64,000 nt of DNA from contig KV423948.1 in the NCBI GenBank assembly GCA_001632435.1, forward strand, positions 117,075 through 181,074, written 5' to 3'. The notes beneath the pieces are model-generated. The model searched no databases. It had not been told where the DNA came from and saw only the letters and a list, made by a program, of their open reading frames with translations. The position numbers and the translations under genes are program-made. Positions 11,301 through 21,710 of this stretch are shown here, piece by piece. The DNA is from Calocera cornea HHB12733 (lineage: Eukaryota; Basidiomycota; Dacrymycetes; Dacrymycetales; Dacrymycetaceae). Each line of letters opens with the position of its first letter. Position 1 is the first letter of the stretch.

Positions 11301-12818
11301 TCTCGGACAACTTGCCAGTAGGTGTCCTCCCCAGGCTATTCGAGCAGAACTAACACCTTGAAAGTGTCATTGTGAAGCCACACGACTTCCATATCACCAT
11401 ATCTCACGAAGAACCTGCATATATTAATGAACGATATCCAATCACCATCGAGGTGGCTAATCTTGAAGAACGAGATCTGGAGGCGGTTATAGATGTCTTG
11501 CTACAGCCGTCGGAGGACGATGACCGTGCGTTGAAAGACCTCTATAGTGCCGAGACCAGGCCGCTGACACTGGTACAGGGAATCAAGTCGCCATCGACGA
11601 ACATGAATCATCGGGATTTATTAAGGCCGTTTCATTCGGCATCATAAAGGAAGGAGAAGTCGCTTCAAAAATTCTCTGGTTGACATCAAGCGGCTCCTTG
11701 TTTGATCGAACACTGGACCTTTCCATCCAGACACGGACCGTGGATCCAAATGACGACTCTCCCATCTCATCTACCAATTCGAAGGAGACTCTGCGCACGA
11801 TCGTCGTCCCCATCATTCAGCCAGTGGCGTGCACAGTGAGCACCACGTACTCCCGCCAGGTACCAGCTATTCGGCCGCTGTCGGACTCAGATGGGTCAGC
11901 ACGCGATTCATCCTCCTCTCTGGGCGCCAGCTTCACGGTGACCTTTTCTTGCATGGGACCCTGGCCGCTCACGGTCCAGAGTGTTCGCTATGTGCCAGCG
12001 GAGGAGCAGTCTGATCGGCTTGAAATGAGCTCTTGCTCACTCGAGGACGAGGACCAGTGGCCGCTCACCTGGGAAGGAGATGCCGCTTTCCAGGCTGCTT
12101 TGGACTTCCGAATCACTGCGTCAAGAACCGAAGAGTCCTCGCTGGATGGCCCCGATTCTGAGTCTCATGTTCCTGCTCCTGGCGGCTGGGAAGTCACGTG
12201 GCTAAGGTAAACGCTTTTCCCTTGTCGCGGCCTGTTACGCATATTGACCTTCAATGTAGACATCACACAGCATCCACTTCGCCTGCACCTTGCATTACGT
12301 TAATCTCGCTGCCACCTTTGCTTGCGCCGGCCAATGCAATAATCGGCATACTCACGCCGCCCTACACCGTATATATGCACTCTCCATTCGCCATGCGGCT
12401 TGCCGTACAAAACTATCACACGACTCGGTCAGCCGCTGTGTCCGTACAGGTTGACTCGTCAGAGTCATTCTCGATTCCCGGCCCTCGGAAGACGCGTCTT
12501 ACTGCTCTCGCCCCGGGTGCATCGGTCGATGTCCTCTTCCGCGTATACCCGACAATGCTGGGAATGCAGAAGCTACCACCAATTACTATTTTGGAACAGC
12601 CGTTATCCGTTAATCAGCCAGTCGTACCGCCTTCTAACTCACAATCGCCCGTTATTGAATATCGACGATCGTATGAGGAAGAGGAGGAAGACTTCTCTGC
12701 CGCCACGGGGGCGCCTCTACTGCTGGCTGATCCCTCGGATCCAGATCGTGCAGCACTAGAGCCATCAGCACAAGGCATCACTGTACTAGTCCTGCCTTAT
12801 TCTCAGACGCAAACATAG
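8323..12818 (+). CDS. TRAPPC11: TRAPP complex subunit 11 (foie gras/gryzun family)
   Basis: TRAPPC11 is a large subunit of TRAPPIII-type complexes that activate Rab GTPases in ER-Golgi traffic and autophagy. The ATG at 8323 opens MNSYPSELLLQLAPLMFVAG. After a low-complexity insert comes the family segment IAPIWVRKHTTLIPSVFVLF (about 8880-8940). A charged helix follows, and then the foie-gras alpha-solenoid region (RYEYKMGVFAEFRGEWELAR; AILPPRTKRWAEAKVLADTV; WGWAARQYRLLSELLEAG). The second half (about 10770-12810) is beta-rich, with Ig-like gryzun-type stretches (EVYPGEAASFQIQIAAPPTL; EPAYINERYPITIEVANLEE; AIIGILTPPYTVYMHSPFAM). About ten introns are required. Total length is about 1,300 residues, normal for the family. 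No lesion was seen. It shares a 304-bp divergent promoter region with DCTN5. Confidence 0.88.
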
Positions 12819-12949
12819 ATTGTATTTCCCTTTATATCCGCAATGAATGATCATACCCAACCAATTGGAACCCGCCAACTGAGTGTAATGCTGAAGCTCC
12901 ACAAGTTATAAAGCAGTGAAAGAAAGAAAAGAACAATTGTGCAGAAAAA

Positions 12950-14256
12950 TTAGACGATCTCGTCCATCGTCATCTGAAGGTATTTGATTTGATCCCTGAC
13001 CCACTCCTTAAACTCGCTCTTCCCAAGAATATCCCGGAACCCGTTGGCTGCTTGGACGCCTGCTTCCGCCTTCTTCTTCTCAATCTGATCGTACTTCGCC
13101 CGAAAGCGTTCCGATAGAAGCTTCACTCGATAAGTGGCCCACTGTGGCCCAATCAATCCGGGATATAAGTTCATAACAGACTCTACAACGAACCTGATAA
13201 TAGATTTCATTTACGTCGGAACAGGGTCGAATTGTCATCAATGTTGAATCATCGACCAGAGTCGGATCTTTAGCGCGATAGCTGGTGACCTTCGAGTCTG
13301 GTCAGAATTTGCCTCGAAGAGTAGATTTCGGAGTGGCGCCTACCATAGTGACCCTTTCGGCAGCATTCCAAGCTCCACAAGCCATATGCTATACCACAGT
13401 TATTAGAAGTACTCCTCAAAGGCGTGCCCTCAACGCACGTTGATATACTGCATATAGTGTCAGTCTGTCAGAAGAACCTGGCTAGGTATCCAATAACCCT
13501 GCTTACTTTTCCTTGAAGCATGACAGCATAACCGATCCCAGGTCCCCGGACCCTGTGAACCTTTCCGTCCCCACCTTCCAGGGCCGTATCTCCACCCATC
13601 ATGCTGGAAGCATCCGAGAGCATGACCACGCACACCCATGCTGGAAGAAAGCGTGAGCCGTGAGTTGAATAGGTGAATCAGATGGCGTACGATAGCTATC
13701 TACATGCCAGCCAACCACCTTCTCAACCTCCAACGTCTCATCATCCGAAGACTCGGTGTCGGAGTCGCTGTGGACCAAAGGCGGAAGTGGTGGAAGAGGG
13801 TCCCGACCCAGGGACTCGATACCGTCCTTGGCTTGGATATTGACATGGCCCAGCTGTAGTGCCCTTAGTGGCTGATTTTGGTACACATCGACCGGAAAGC
13901 TCGAAGCTTACCTCATATGGCATGATCGGTATAAGGTCGATCCCCGCAGCCTCGGAAACCATCTTAATCGTTTCTGGGTGGGTCCACAGTGCCTCTGTAA
14001 AAGGTGCTGCATGTAGAGCGAAGCCTCGCAGTTGACACTTTGCGAGTGCATGCTCTCTGCGATAGTTGTCGATCACCGGTTTGGAGAATGCCTCCTCTCG
14101 CAGCGCCTTCACACATTCGAGGGTAAGCAGAGGGAACGGATCGGTACACGCAATCGGAGAGAGGGTCTTCAAATGTCCCAAGCCGAGGTCAGACATCGTC
14201 AAGGAGCGTTTGGGTGCTTCATACGCCAGATGAATGTTTGGGTCGAAGTTCGCCAT
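12950..14256 (-). CDS. Fungal Fe(II)/2-oxoglutarate oxygenase-like protein
   Basis: I assemble this protein from several exons. The ATG at 14256 gives MANFDPNIHLAYEAPKRSLT. A middle exon contains LVHSDSDTESSDDETLEVEK and then GWHVDSY, whose H-x-D pair fits the first two iron ligands of a double-stranded beta-helix oxygenase. Next come SDASSMMGGDTALEGGDGKV and RVRGPGIGYAVMLQGK, then HMACGAWNAAERVTM, whose His could be the third ligand. The C-terminus (VTSYRAKDPTLVDDSTLMTI, then LYPGLIGPQWATYRVKLLSE) ends at 12950. This layout matches uncharacterised fungal proteins of the Fe2OG dioxygenase superfamily. Substrate and pathway are unknown. Intron borders around 13210-13520 were chosen to keep these motifs in frame. 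Confidence 0.7.
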
Positions 14257-15058
14257 AGAAAAGAACAGGGAGTGCAGTGGCGGACAGAACAAGGGGATTG
14301 GAAGTAGGTAGGGAGGCTGTCTGAGATCCGCTGCCTCCCAAGCACGTTAAATAGACTTCAAACTCGCAGCCTCGTGTGGAGAAGGCAGGTGGTAACAGCA
14401 TGTCTCGCGGAAATCCGCAATGAGACTTTACGTTATGTTGGACCCATCGTCCGACGACGCATGCCGCCAGAGACGAGCTTCGCCGAATGGAAGGAACCAA
14501 TGGTGCCTTCGACCTTAGATCTGTTCATCCAGCTTGGAAGATAGCTGAGCGAGTGGAAATGGTGACGCAGTCGCAGGGTAGCCAAGCAGTTCTGGTACGA
14601 AGCTGCTCTGTTCGACCGTCGGTCACATTGTCGCGCTCGAAGAGGCAAGTAGGGTCCCATTAAATTTCGACGCCAGGCGCATACATTCACCCGCCGCAGA
14701 TGCTCTTTTCCACTTCCTTTGTAATGCCGCCCGAGATAGGGGTATGCAATGCGGCTTCCGCACGAGAACATGTCGTGTCGCGTCCAATCGAGGATCTGGC
14801 CATTTGAAGAGCGCACGATGGTAGAGGGGGAGCAATCCTTCATTACGTACAAATGAGATAATCGTGTCCTCGAGGCTGAGCTGCCTGAACGGACGGCGGA
14901 GAATTGTTGATTCTCCCGCTCATTCGGCCACGCCAGCCAGCAGCATCCAGCACACATGTCTTCATCCAACCTGCGCTCCACACCCACAAAGCCTACAAGC
15001 CGCCCCACATCGATCTCATCGATGCCTCCTCAACGCACTTCCCCCCAGCGGCCGCTGC
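14257..15058 (-). other. Spacer with an unexplained coding signal, possible small gene
   Basis: Between the oxygenase and UBL5, one minus-strand frame (about 14935 down to 14700) reads like real protein: LEDTIISFVRNEGLLPLYHR, then ALFKWPDPRLDATRHVLVRK, then a basic helix ending KRASAA. A donor follows at GCGG|GTGAAT, and an acceptor near 14607 could add about 30 residues. No convincing start exon was found before it. A competing plus-strand reading (about 14590-14745, GHIVALEEANALFHFLCNAA) overlaps the same bases. At most one can be real. I recognise neither. Confidence 0.3.
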
Positions 15059-15481
15059 TCAGTACATCTCCAAGCTCGCGCCATCGTGAATCTCGTAGTC
15101 CGCTAGCGTAATGTGATCCTTGAAGATGGTGTACCTAGACAGAAACGCAAGATGTTTGTCAGCCCCATTCGTTCATTCTAGACCGCTCGGCTAGGGAGAT
15201 GCGGAAGTGAGCAGAACGCACCATTTCTTCAGCTGGATCTTTTCGGGCTTCGTGCCAATCTGGGCAGCAATGAGTGCCTTCAGATCACCGACCGTATCGT
15301 CAGGACTGCATTTGACTCGGACTAGAAGATGCGGCGACATCAGCGAACAGTGCATACATCGAGCGAACAAAGGGAGTGACGCACCCTTGCGGCCAAGACG
15401 GTCGTTAGCAATTACCTGGATGCGTGTCAGACATGTCTGCGCTGAAACAATGAATGAAGTACCCACTTCAATGAGGGGCAT
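15059..15481 (-). CDS. HUB1: Ubiquitin-like modifier UBL5/Hub1
   Basis: Hub1/UBL5 is a small non-canonical ubiquitin-like protein that binds spliceosomal proteins non-covalently and modulates splicing. The spliced frame reads MPLIE, then [44 protein letters not shown] and [20 protein letters not shown], ending LEMY. That is about 73 residues, the family's usual size. Three introns lie after MPLIE, in GRK/VRV, and inside the Trp codon of KKW. The family normally ends in a double tyrosine plus one more residue. Here a TGA (15059-15061) follows directly after a single Tyr. A further downstream splice could alter this end, but none was obvious. Confidence 0.9.
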
Positions 15482-16706
15482 GATAGTAGTACAACAGAAT
15501 GCAAAGACGAAAGAAATGGGTAAAAGCAAGTGCCGTAAAACTTGTGCAGATGAAATACTGCGTGAGCACCAGCCAGTCACCACCGCTCACGTTCGCTCAC
15601 AAGTCATGCCCTGACGGAAGCATTCTGCTTCTACCATGCGGCTTGTGCCTGAACAAGGCGATGAACACTTGGTCTAGTACACCTGCAACGAGAGTTGATT
15701 AAATGTATGCTACACTCCAACACCATGCCGCGAGACGCTCAACAGTTACAACATGTATACGTAACAGTTAGTGCTCAGCTGCGGCCCGTTCCTCGGTTAT
15801 TGTTGCGCTTCCCCGGATCAGAACACAGGCATGCTCATGGAAGCCGATTCAGATCATGATTGGATACTGAACAATTTGATGGACTCCGTTATCTGGAAGG
15901 TTGGGCAGGGGACACAGGATACTTCTTCTGCCCGGGATTGCCTATCGCCGCAGTCCTTGCTTGATCGTCCACCACGTTCTCGCCCGGCACCCGCGCGGAC
16001 CGGCGGAAGTTGGAGAGCGGAAGGCAGACATGATGCAGCTCTTTGCGGTGACCCTTTGCGGCACTTCTGACCCCGACTTCGTTCGGTCCTCTCGAAGCCT
16101 CGTCGGTGTGCGACCTGACCGGCGAGTTCTTTTCCGCCGATGAACTCACACGTCGTCACGAATCTCGCAGGCGATGAGGCACGGCAGACGCTTCCACGAC
16201 TGCACAGCGCACAAGGCACGAGGTCCGCTCCTGCTCTGTTTCGTGATGTTCTCCTGGGTTCTCTAGCCGAATATCTAGCCGCATTTGGTTCGCTCGCTGG
16301 ACGGTGCTTCTCTAACTGACGAGCCGTGCATGCGACTAGAACACCAGAGAAGGGCCACCATTGCGCCATGCATAAGCTACATTTTATTCTCTCGATCCTC
16401 ACGCCATCACGGCTGTAACTAGACACAAAACGAACGAAGCAGAGCGAAAAAGAAAGAAGCAGAGGTGACAGTAAACTGAGTGGGGTGAGATGCGCTTTGA
16501 TACTCATATCAAAATCATGACAACGACAGTAGTAAGGGACCGCATGGAGGTAGAACGGCCGGGGCACGGCTAAGCCTTTTGGATCTAGCGACAGAGGAGT
16601 GAGAGGATTAGCGAGATGGGGGATGCGTACAGTGCGAAGGAAGGGGGAAAGGTGCGCGGGGAAACATGTATGCAGGTGCAAAAGGGAAGAAGAGGATATC
16701 GGTCCT
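15482..16706. other. 1.2-kb intergenic region between UBL5 and mtHsp70
   Basis: Both neighbours are on the minus strand, so this region should hold the UBL5 promoter and the Hsp70 3' UTR. A long minus-strand open frame (about 15854-16801) overlaps the Hsp70 end, but it is Arg/Ser/Pro-rich with no motif and I do not call it a gene. Confidence 0.4.
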
Positions 16707-18836
16707 TTACTCCTTCTTGGGCTCCTTGGGCTCGCCCTCTGTTGGTGTGGGCTCGGGCTGCTCGCCGTTCTTGGCCGCCTGCTCCGCGGCGCGCTTCTCA
16801 TACACCTTCTGGAACAGGCCGAGCGACGCGTTCTGGGTCTCGCCGATGGCCGCCTTGATCTCCTCCGCGGTGACGGAGGGGTCGCCCGTCTGGCCCTTGA
16901 CGGCGAGCTCGCGCAGCTGCGCGACGAGCTTGCTAACCTTCTCCCTCTCTTCTTCCTCGAGCTGATCCTTGAACTCGTTCATCGACTTCTCCGTGTCGGC
17001 GCAGATCGAGTCGGCCCGGTTGGCCTGCTCGATCACCTCCTTGCGCGCCTTGTCCGTCTCGGCGTACTTCTCGGCCTCGGAGACCATGTTCTCGATCTCC
17101 TTGTCGGACAGACCAGAGGAGGACGCGATGGTCATAGACTGGTCCTTGTTCGTGGCCTTGTCCTTGGCAGAGACGTTGACAATACCGTCAGCATCAATGT
17201 CGAATGTGATCTCGATCTGGGGCACACCCTTGGGTGCGGGTGGGATACCGACGAGGTTGAAGTTGCCCAGCAGCTTGTTGTCGCGGACGAGCTCGCGCTC
17301 ACCCTGGTAGATCTTGACCTCGATGGCGGTCTGGCCATCGGCGGCGGTGGAGAACGTCTGCGACTTCTTCGTCGGGATGGTCGTGTTGCGCATGATCAGC
17401 TTGGTCATGATCCCGCCGAGGGTCTCGATACCCAGGGAGAGAGGAGTGACATCGAGCAGCAGAATGTCGGTAACGTTGCCGCTGAGGACACCACCCTGGA
17501 TCGCAGCGCCGATGGCGACGGCCTCGTCGGGGTTGACGCCCTTGCTGGGCTCGCGGCCGAACAGGGTCTTGACGGTATCGACGACGCGGGGCATGCGGGT
17601 CATGCCGCCGACGAGGATGACAGCGTCAATCTCGTTGGTCTTGACGCCGGCATCGGACAGGGCCTTCCTGCACGGGTCGATGGTGCGCTGGACGAGGGGA
17701 GCGACGAGGGACTCGAACTGGGAGCGGAGGAACTTCATGTTGATGTGCTTGGGGCCGCTGGCGTCGGCGGTAATGAAGGGCAGGTTCACCTCCGTCTGGG
17801 TCGCGGACGACAACTCGATCTTGGCCTTCTCCGCAGCCTCACGGATGCGCTGGATGGCCATGCGGTCGCCAGACAGGTCGACGCCGGTCTCCTTCTTGAA
17901 CTCGCCGAGGATGTGCTCGACCAGGAGGATGTCAAAGTCCTCACCACCAAGGTGGGTGTCACCGTTGGTCGACTTGACCTCGAACACACCCTTCTGCATC
18001 TCGAGGATGGAGATATCGAAAGTGCCTCCACCGAGATCGTAGACGGCGATGACGGAGGACTCGGAGCGGTCGAGGCCGTAGGCGAGGGCAGCGGCGGTGG
18101 GCTCGTTGATGACACGGAGGACGTCGAGGCCGGCAATGGAGCCGGCGTCCTTGGTCGCTTGCCGCTGGGCGTCGTTGAAGTACGCTGGGACGGTGACGAC
18201 GGCGTGCTTGACGGTCTTGCCCATGTACTGCTCGGCGGTCTGCTTCATCTTGGTCAGCACCATCGAGGACAGCTCCTCGGCGGAGAACTGCTGGTTCTTC
18301 CCACCGTTGTCGACCTCGACCGCTGGCCGACCGTCGGGCTTGGCGACAACCTTGAACGGCCTAAGAGCAGCGTTAGGATATTGACTCGGCGGAGACAGAG
18401 CCCGTCACTCACCAGTGCCTCATATCGTCCTGCACCTCCTTATCCTTGAACATGCGGCCGATTAACCGCTTGAACGCGAAGACGGTGTTCTGGGAGTTGA
18501 CGACCGCCTGGCGCTTGGCCGGCAGACCGACGAGGCGCTCGCCGTGCTTGGTGAAGGCGACGACGGACGGGGTGGTGCGCATGCCCTCGGCGTTCTCGAT
18601 GACCTTTGCCTGCTGGCCCTCCATCACGGACACGCACGAGTTGGTCGTCCCCAGGTCGATGCCGATGACGGGGCCGGAGATCTTGGTGTTCATGTTGCGG
18701 GCGATCATGGATCGGGGGAGTTGCTGTATTGGGAACATGGATGTTAGTGGTTGGTTCTGTGTGATGCCGGAATGGGACGCACAGAGTAACCTCCCAGCCG
18801 GGACGACCGGACGGCATAGCGAGCAGCAGTGAACAT
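16707..18836 (-). CDS. SSC1: Mitochondrial Hsp70 chaperone (Ssc1/mortalin type)
   Basis: This is the matrix Hsp70, the ATP-driven motor of the TIM23 import system and a folding chaperone. The ATG at 18836 gives a short basic presequence ([16 protein letters not shown]), cut by an intron, followed by [18 protein letters not shown]. The ATPase domain shows [36 protein letters not shown] and [18 protein letters not shown]. The substrate-binding domain has [17 protein letters not shown], and the alpha-helical lid ends in a Pro/Glu/Lys-rich tail. The tail lacks the cytosolic EEVD, which supports an organellar protein. A second intron (about 18363-18414) splits the Trp codon of MRHW|PFK. Total length is about 670 residues, complete. 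A heat-shock-element-like site lies about 170 bp upstream. Confidence 0.96.
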
Positions 18837-18925
18837 GTTCAGAGAGCGCGAGGGGGTGGTGGTGGCAGCGAGGGGAGCGTCGAGCCGGAGCAAGCAAGTT
18901 TAATAGCGATCTCGCACGAGGCAGG

Positions 18926-18958
18926 AGGAGGCGGAGAGAGAGAGAGAGGGAGAGAGAG
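18926..18958 (-). promoter_or_regulatory. CT-rich tract upstream of mtHsp70
   Basis: On the gene's strand this is a nearly pure run of C and T (GA-repeat on the plus strand), 90-122 bp upstream of the ATG. Pyrimidine tracts like this are common at fungal core promoters and transcription start sites. The role is inferred from position only. Confidence 0.35.
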
Positions 18959-19007
18959 GAACCAGAGGTCGCTTGCCCAGTTTGCGTCGAGCGTGCACGA
19001 GCCGTCC

Positions 19008-19017
19008 AGAAATTTCG
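19008..19017 (-). promoter_or_regulatory. Heat-shock-element-like site
   Basis: The sequence AGAAATTTCG matches the inverted two-unit heat shock element nGAAnnTTCn and lies about 172 bp upstream of the mtHsp70 ATG. The neighbouring third unit is imperfect (GTC in place of TTC), so this is a minimal site. Hsf1 control of mitochondrial Hsp70 is established in yeasts; here it is inferred. Confidence 0.4.
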
Positions 19018-21710
19018 GTGCGCAAGCAAAAACTGCCCAGCGCCGCTCGGCTGCAGAACGCCGCGTGGCTTTTCAGGCTCCGCTCACCTTTGCCTCCGGC
19101 TTCTACCGAGGACGATGACGCCGCGCCAAAGGCCAAAGGCCTACCCGGAAGTTGCCCCGTGCGTTGGTTTGCCATCGCCTGCAGAGTAGTCACGGACGTG
19201 ACTTGCGAGGGGACGCGCGTCTCTCTCCCGCGAGATCGATTGACTCATACTGTTGGCTATACCGAGTGGCAACCAATCGAATTGGATCGAATCAGGAGCT
19301 GAAGGAGCTCCGGAAGCGGGATCCATTGCCGTGACTCTCGTGGAGCTGCATGGTCTGGCGGTCACGTGCAGCGACAGATGCATGCCGAGGCGTGTGTGCA
19401 TAGCTGCCGACGCGTCATCGCGCCTGGCGCTCCTTCTCTGCTGGAGCTGGTCATGCACGCTTCTGGGCAGCACAGAAACAGACGCAAGGCACGCACTTTG
19501 ACTTGACTCGAATCGCGCCGGCAAGGACCCCCGACCCAACGCCTTACCCTATAGCAGCCTGGTCTGTTCCGTCCGCATACAGTAGTGCATGAAGCGCCAG
19601 GACGCCCGCGACGGCGCGTCTTCCCAGGACGGTGATCACCTCACCAGCGGGCCGCGCGAGGGTGAGCGGCCAGCCTGCTCGGCTCGGGCTGGCCATAGAC
19701 CACGGGAGCGGAGCGGAGCCTCCGATTCGCCCACCACCACCGCGCTCCGGCGGCGTACTGTACCCTGGTCAACTGCCAGTGCCTCTGGGTCGAGCCGAGC
19801 GTCCCCCGCCGCACTGGCAGAGCGGAAAGGCGTGGCACGGTGGTAGATGACAGTGAGCAGGCTCGCGGTCCCCGCATGGCCGCCCAACCCAGCGCAGCAC
19901 CTTGCAGTCCAGCGGAAGCGCGGAGATGTGGGCCGTGCCGCGCCCACTTTGGTCACTCCGTGCAGCGGTGCCTGGGCCAATCAGTGCGAGTGACCACGGC
20001 CCTCCCAAGTGCGCGCAGCGTGCATCTGCCGGATCTGGGTCAACGGCCCCCGCTGCCGCCGCGTGGGTGCGACATGACGCGGGGACTGGTTCACGCCGTT
20101 TGCTGGGGAACTCAATTCTGGCCACGGTATGCTGTACAATAGTTATGGCGGTGAGGAGGAGCGAACTACTGTACGGTTCTGGACACCTCTCAGCTCAGCT
20201 GGCTGCAGGGGCCGCGGACAGTACACTACCGTACCGTCTGTACTGTACTTACTAGGGCGGGTGGCCCAAGACGCTGGGCGAGCCAGAGTCGACCGACCTC
20301 ACAGTGACAACGGGCCGCCGAGATACCTCATCACAAACAACAGTAGTGTAGTGCCGCGCAGTGTAGTAGTGTGCCTGCCCCTGCCCCTGAACCAACAACC
20401 AGCAGCGCGGACAAAGGGACTCGGCACCGAGGTCGTGTGCGGGCGGGTGCCGGTCGGGTCTATCATCACCCATCACCCATCGCACATCGCACTCCGCACA
20501 AACGCATCATGACCCCAAGTGGAGGCCCAAGCCTGCCACACTGATACCGATGCATACATGATGCCGGTTCTGTCGTCCACAAAATCGCGCGCGCGTTCCT
20601 CCTGCTTCTGAAAGTCCACTCGGTACACTCAGTCCGCTCAGTCCATATAATCGCGCTGCCTAATGCGGACACGGGCCGAGCTTGGCTTGCTCCCGTAGTA
20701 CTTATAGTGCAGTGGCTGCTCAGGGGCGGGCGGCGGGCGGGCGCGAAGGTGCCGGGGGAGCCAATCGCCGATTGGCGGATTGGCGGATTGGCGGGTGATA
20801 AGCACGCCGCGAGGGAGGGAGCACGCCTGGCGCCTCGTGCAGATTGTGAGGGTTGGGCTGGGGGTCTGGGATGCGATGGACGGGGAAGGGTAGGCGTGAG
20901 TCACACGGCGTCAACCTGCTGCGGCGGGGCGGGCGGTGCGGGGGCCCATAAGATGGATGCATGGTGGATTTAGGAGGCGCGATGTGGGTCTGGGTCGGGA
21001 TTGTGCGCTGTTATGTAGTGACTACGGGTGGTGCGGTGTCGCAGGGGATGATGATCAGCAGTGCCGCGGCGGTGTGACGGTGATTGGCCGGGTGTGATTG
21101 GGAGCCTTGCGTGCGGGTCCGGAGGCGCGCCGGGTGGCCCCACCGACTGGGGCGAGCCTGCCCTGAAGATGCGAGACCCGGACTGCGTGCGTGCGGTGGC
21201 GTGGGCGCAAAGTTATGGAAAGCGCTTTGCGGGCGCTGGGCGGGCTGCCCTGCGTCACTCTGGTGTTCTCCTGCTCGGCAGTGAGAAGAGCGAGTTTCGA
21301 TACACACCTCCCCTCTCTCCCCTCTCTCCCCTCCCCTCCTAGCGGGTCGACACTCGCCCGACCCACCGAACCCCCCGAACCCACCGCATCCGACCGGGCA
21401 GCCACGCGCAGCCCCGCCGTTGCCCCCCGCCAGCAAGGAAGAAATCCTCCCGCTCCCGCTCCCGCTCCCGGCTTTGTCACCTGCGGGCAGGTCTCGACGA
21501 TCTTTCCCCGCCCACCCTCTCCCACAGCAGGACGAGTCCTCGTGGAATAGCCGAGTGCGATCCCCGTAGACGCCGACGCTCCCGAACAACACGCACACCG
21601 CCCGCACCCCGCACCCTCCCTCCCACACACCTTCAGTACGTACCACCACCTCTCATCCCGTCATTGTCTGCATTGCTGATCTTCCCTCTTCCCATGGTTC
21701 ATTGTATAGA
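19018..21710. other. 2.7-kb divergent intergenic region between mtHsp70 and eIF4G
   Basis: No gene was recognised. The short open frames are Arg/Gly/Pro-rich and without motifs. The right part includes a CCAAT cluster (20761-20793) and a CT-rich stretch (about 21300-21345). A TAG just before the eIF4G ATG (GTATAGA|ATG) could be the acceptor of an intron in the 5' UTR. Confidence 0.45.
20761..20793 (+). repeat. 8-bp tandem repeat carrying clustered CCAAT boxes
   Basis: The unit GATTGGCG is repeated three times (20770-20777, 20778-20785, 20786-20793), each holding ATTGG, the reverse of CCAAT. It is preceded by CCAATCGCC at 20761 in the opposite orientation. Four CCAAT cores within 33 bp, about 920 bp upstream of the eIF4G start, resemble a binding site for the CCAAT-binding (HAP/NF-Y) complex. 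The function is inferred. Confidence 0.5.

Noticed and set aside
15854..16801. 315-codon minus-strand frame after mtHsp70
   Set aside because: It overlaps the Hsp70 C-terminus in another frame, has Arg/Ser/Pro bias and no recognisable domain.
16599..18449. 616-codon open frame on the plus strand opposite mtHsp70
   Set aside because: It is a Leu/Gly/Asp-rich mirror of the Hsp70 coding strand. Long antisense frames are a known by-product of Hsp70 codon use in GC-rich genomes.
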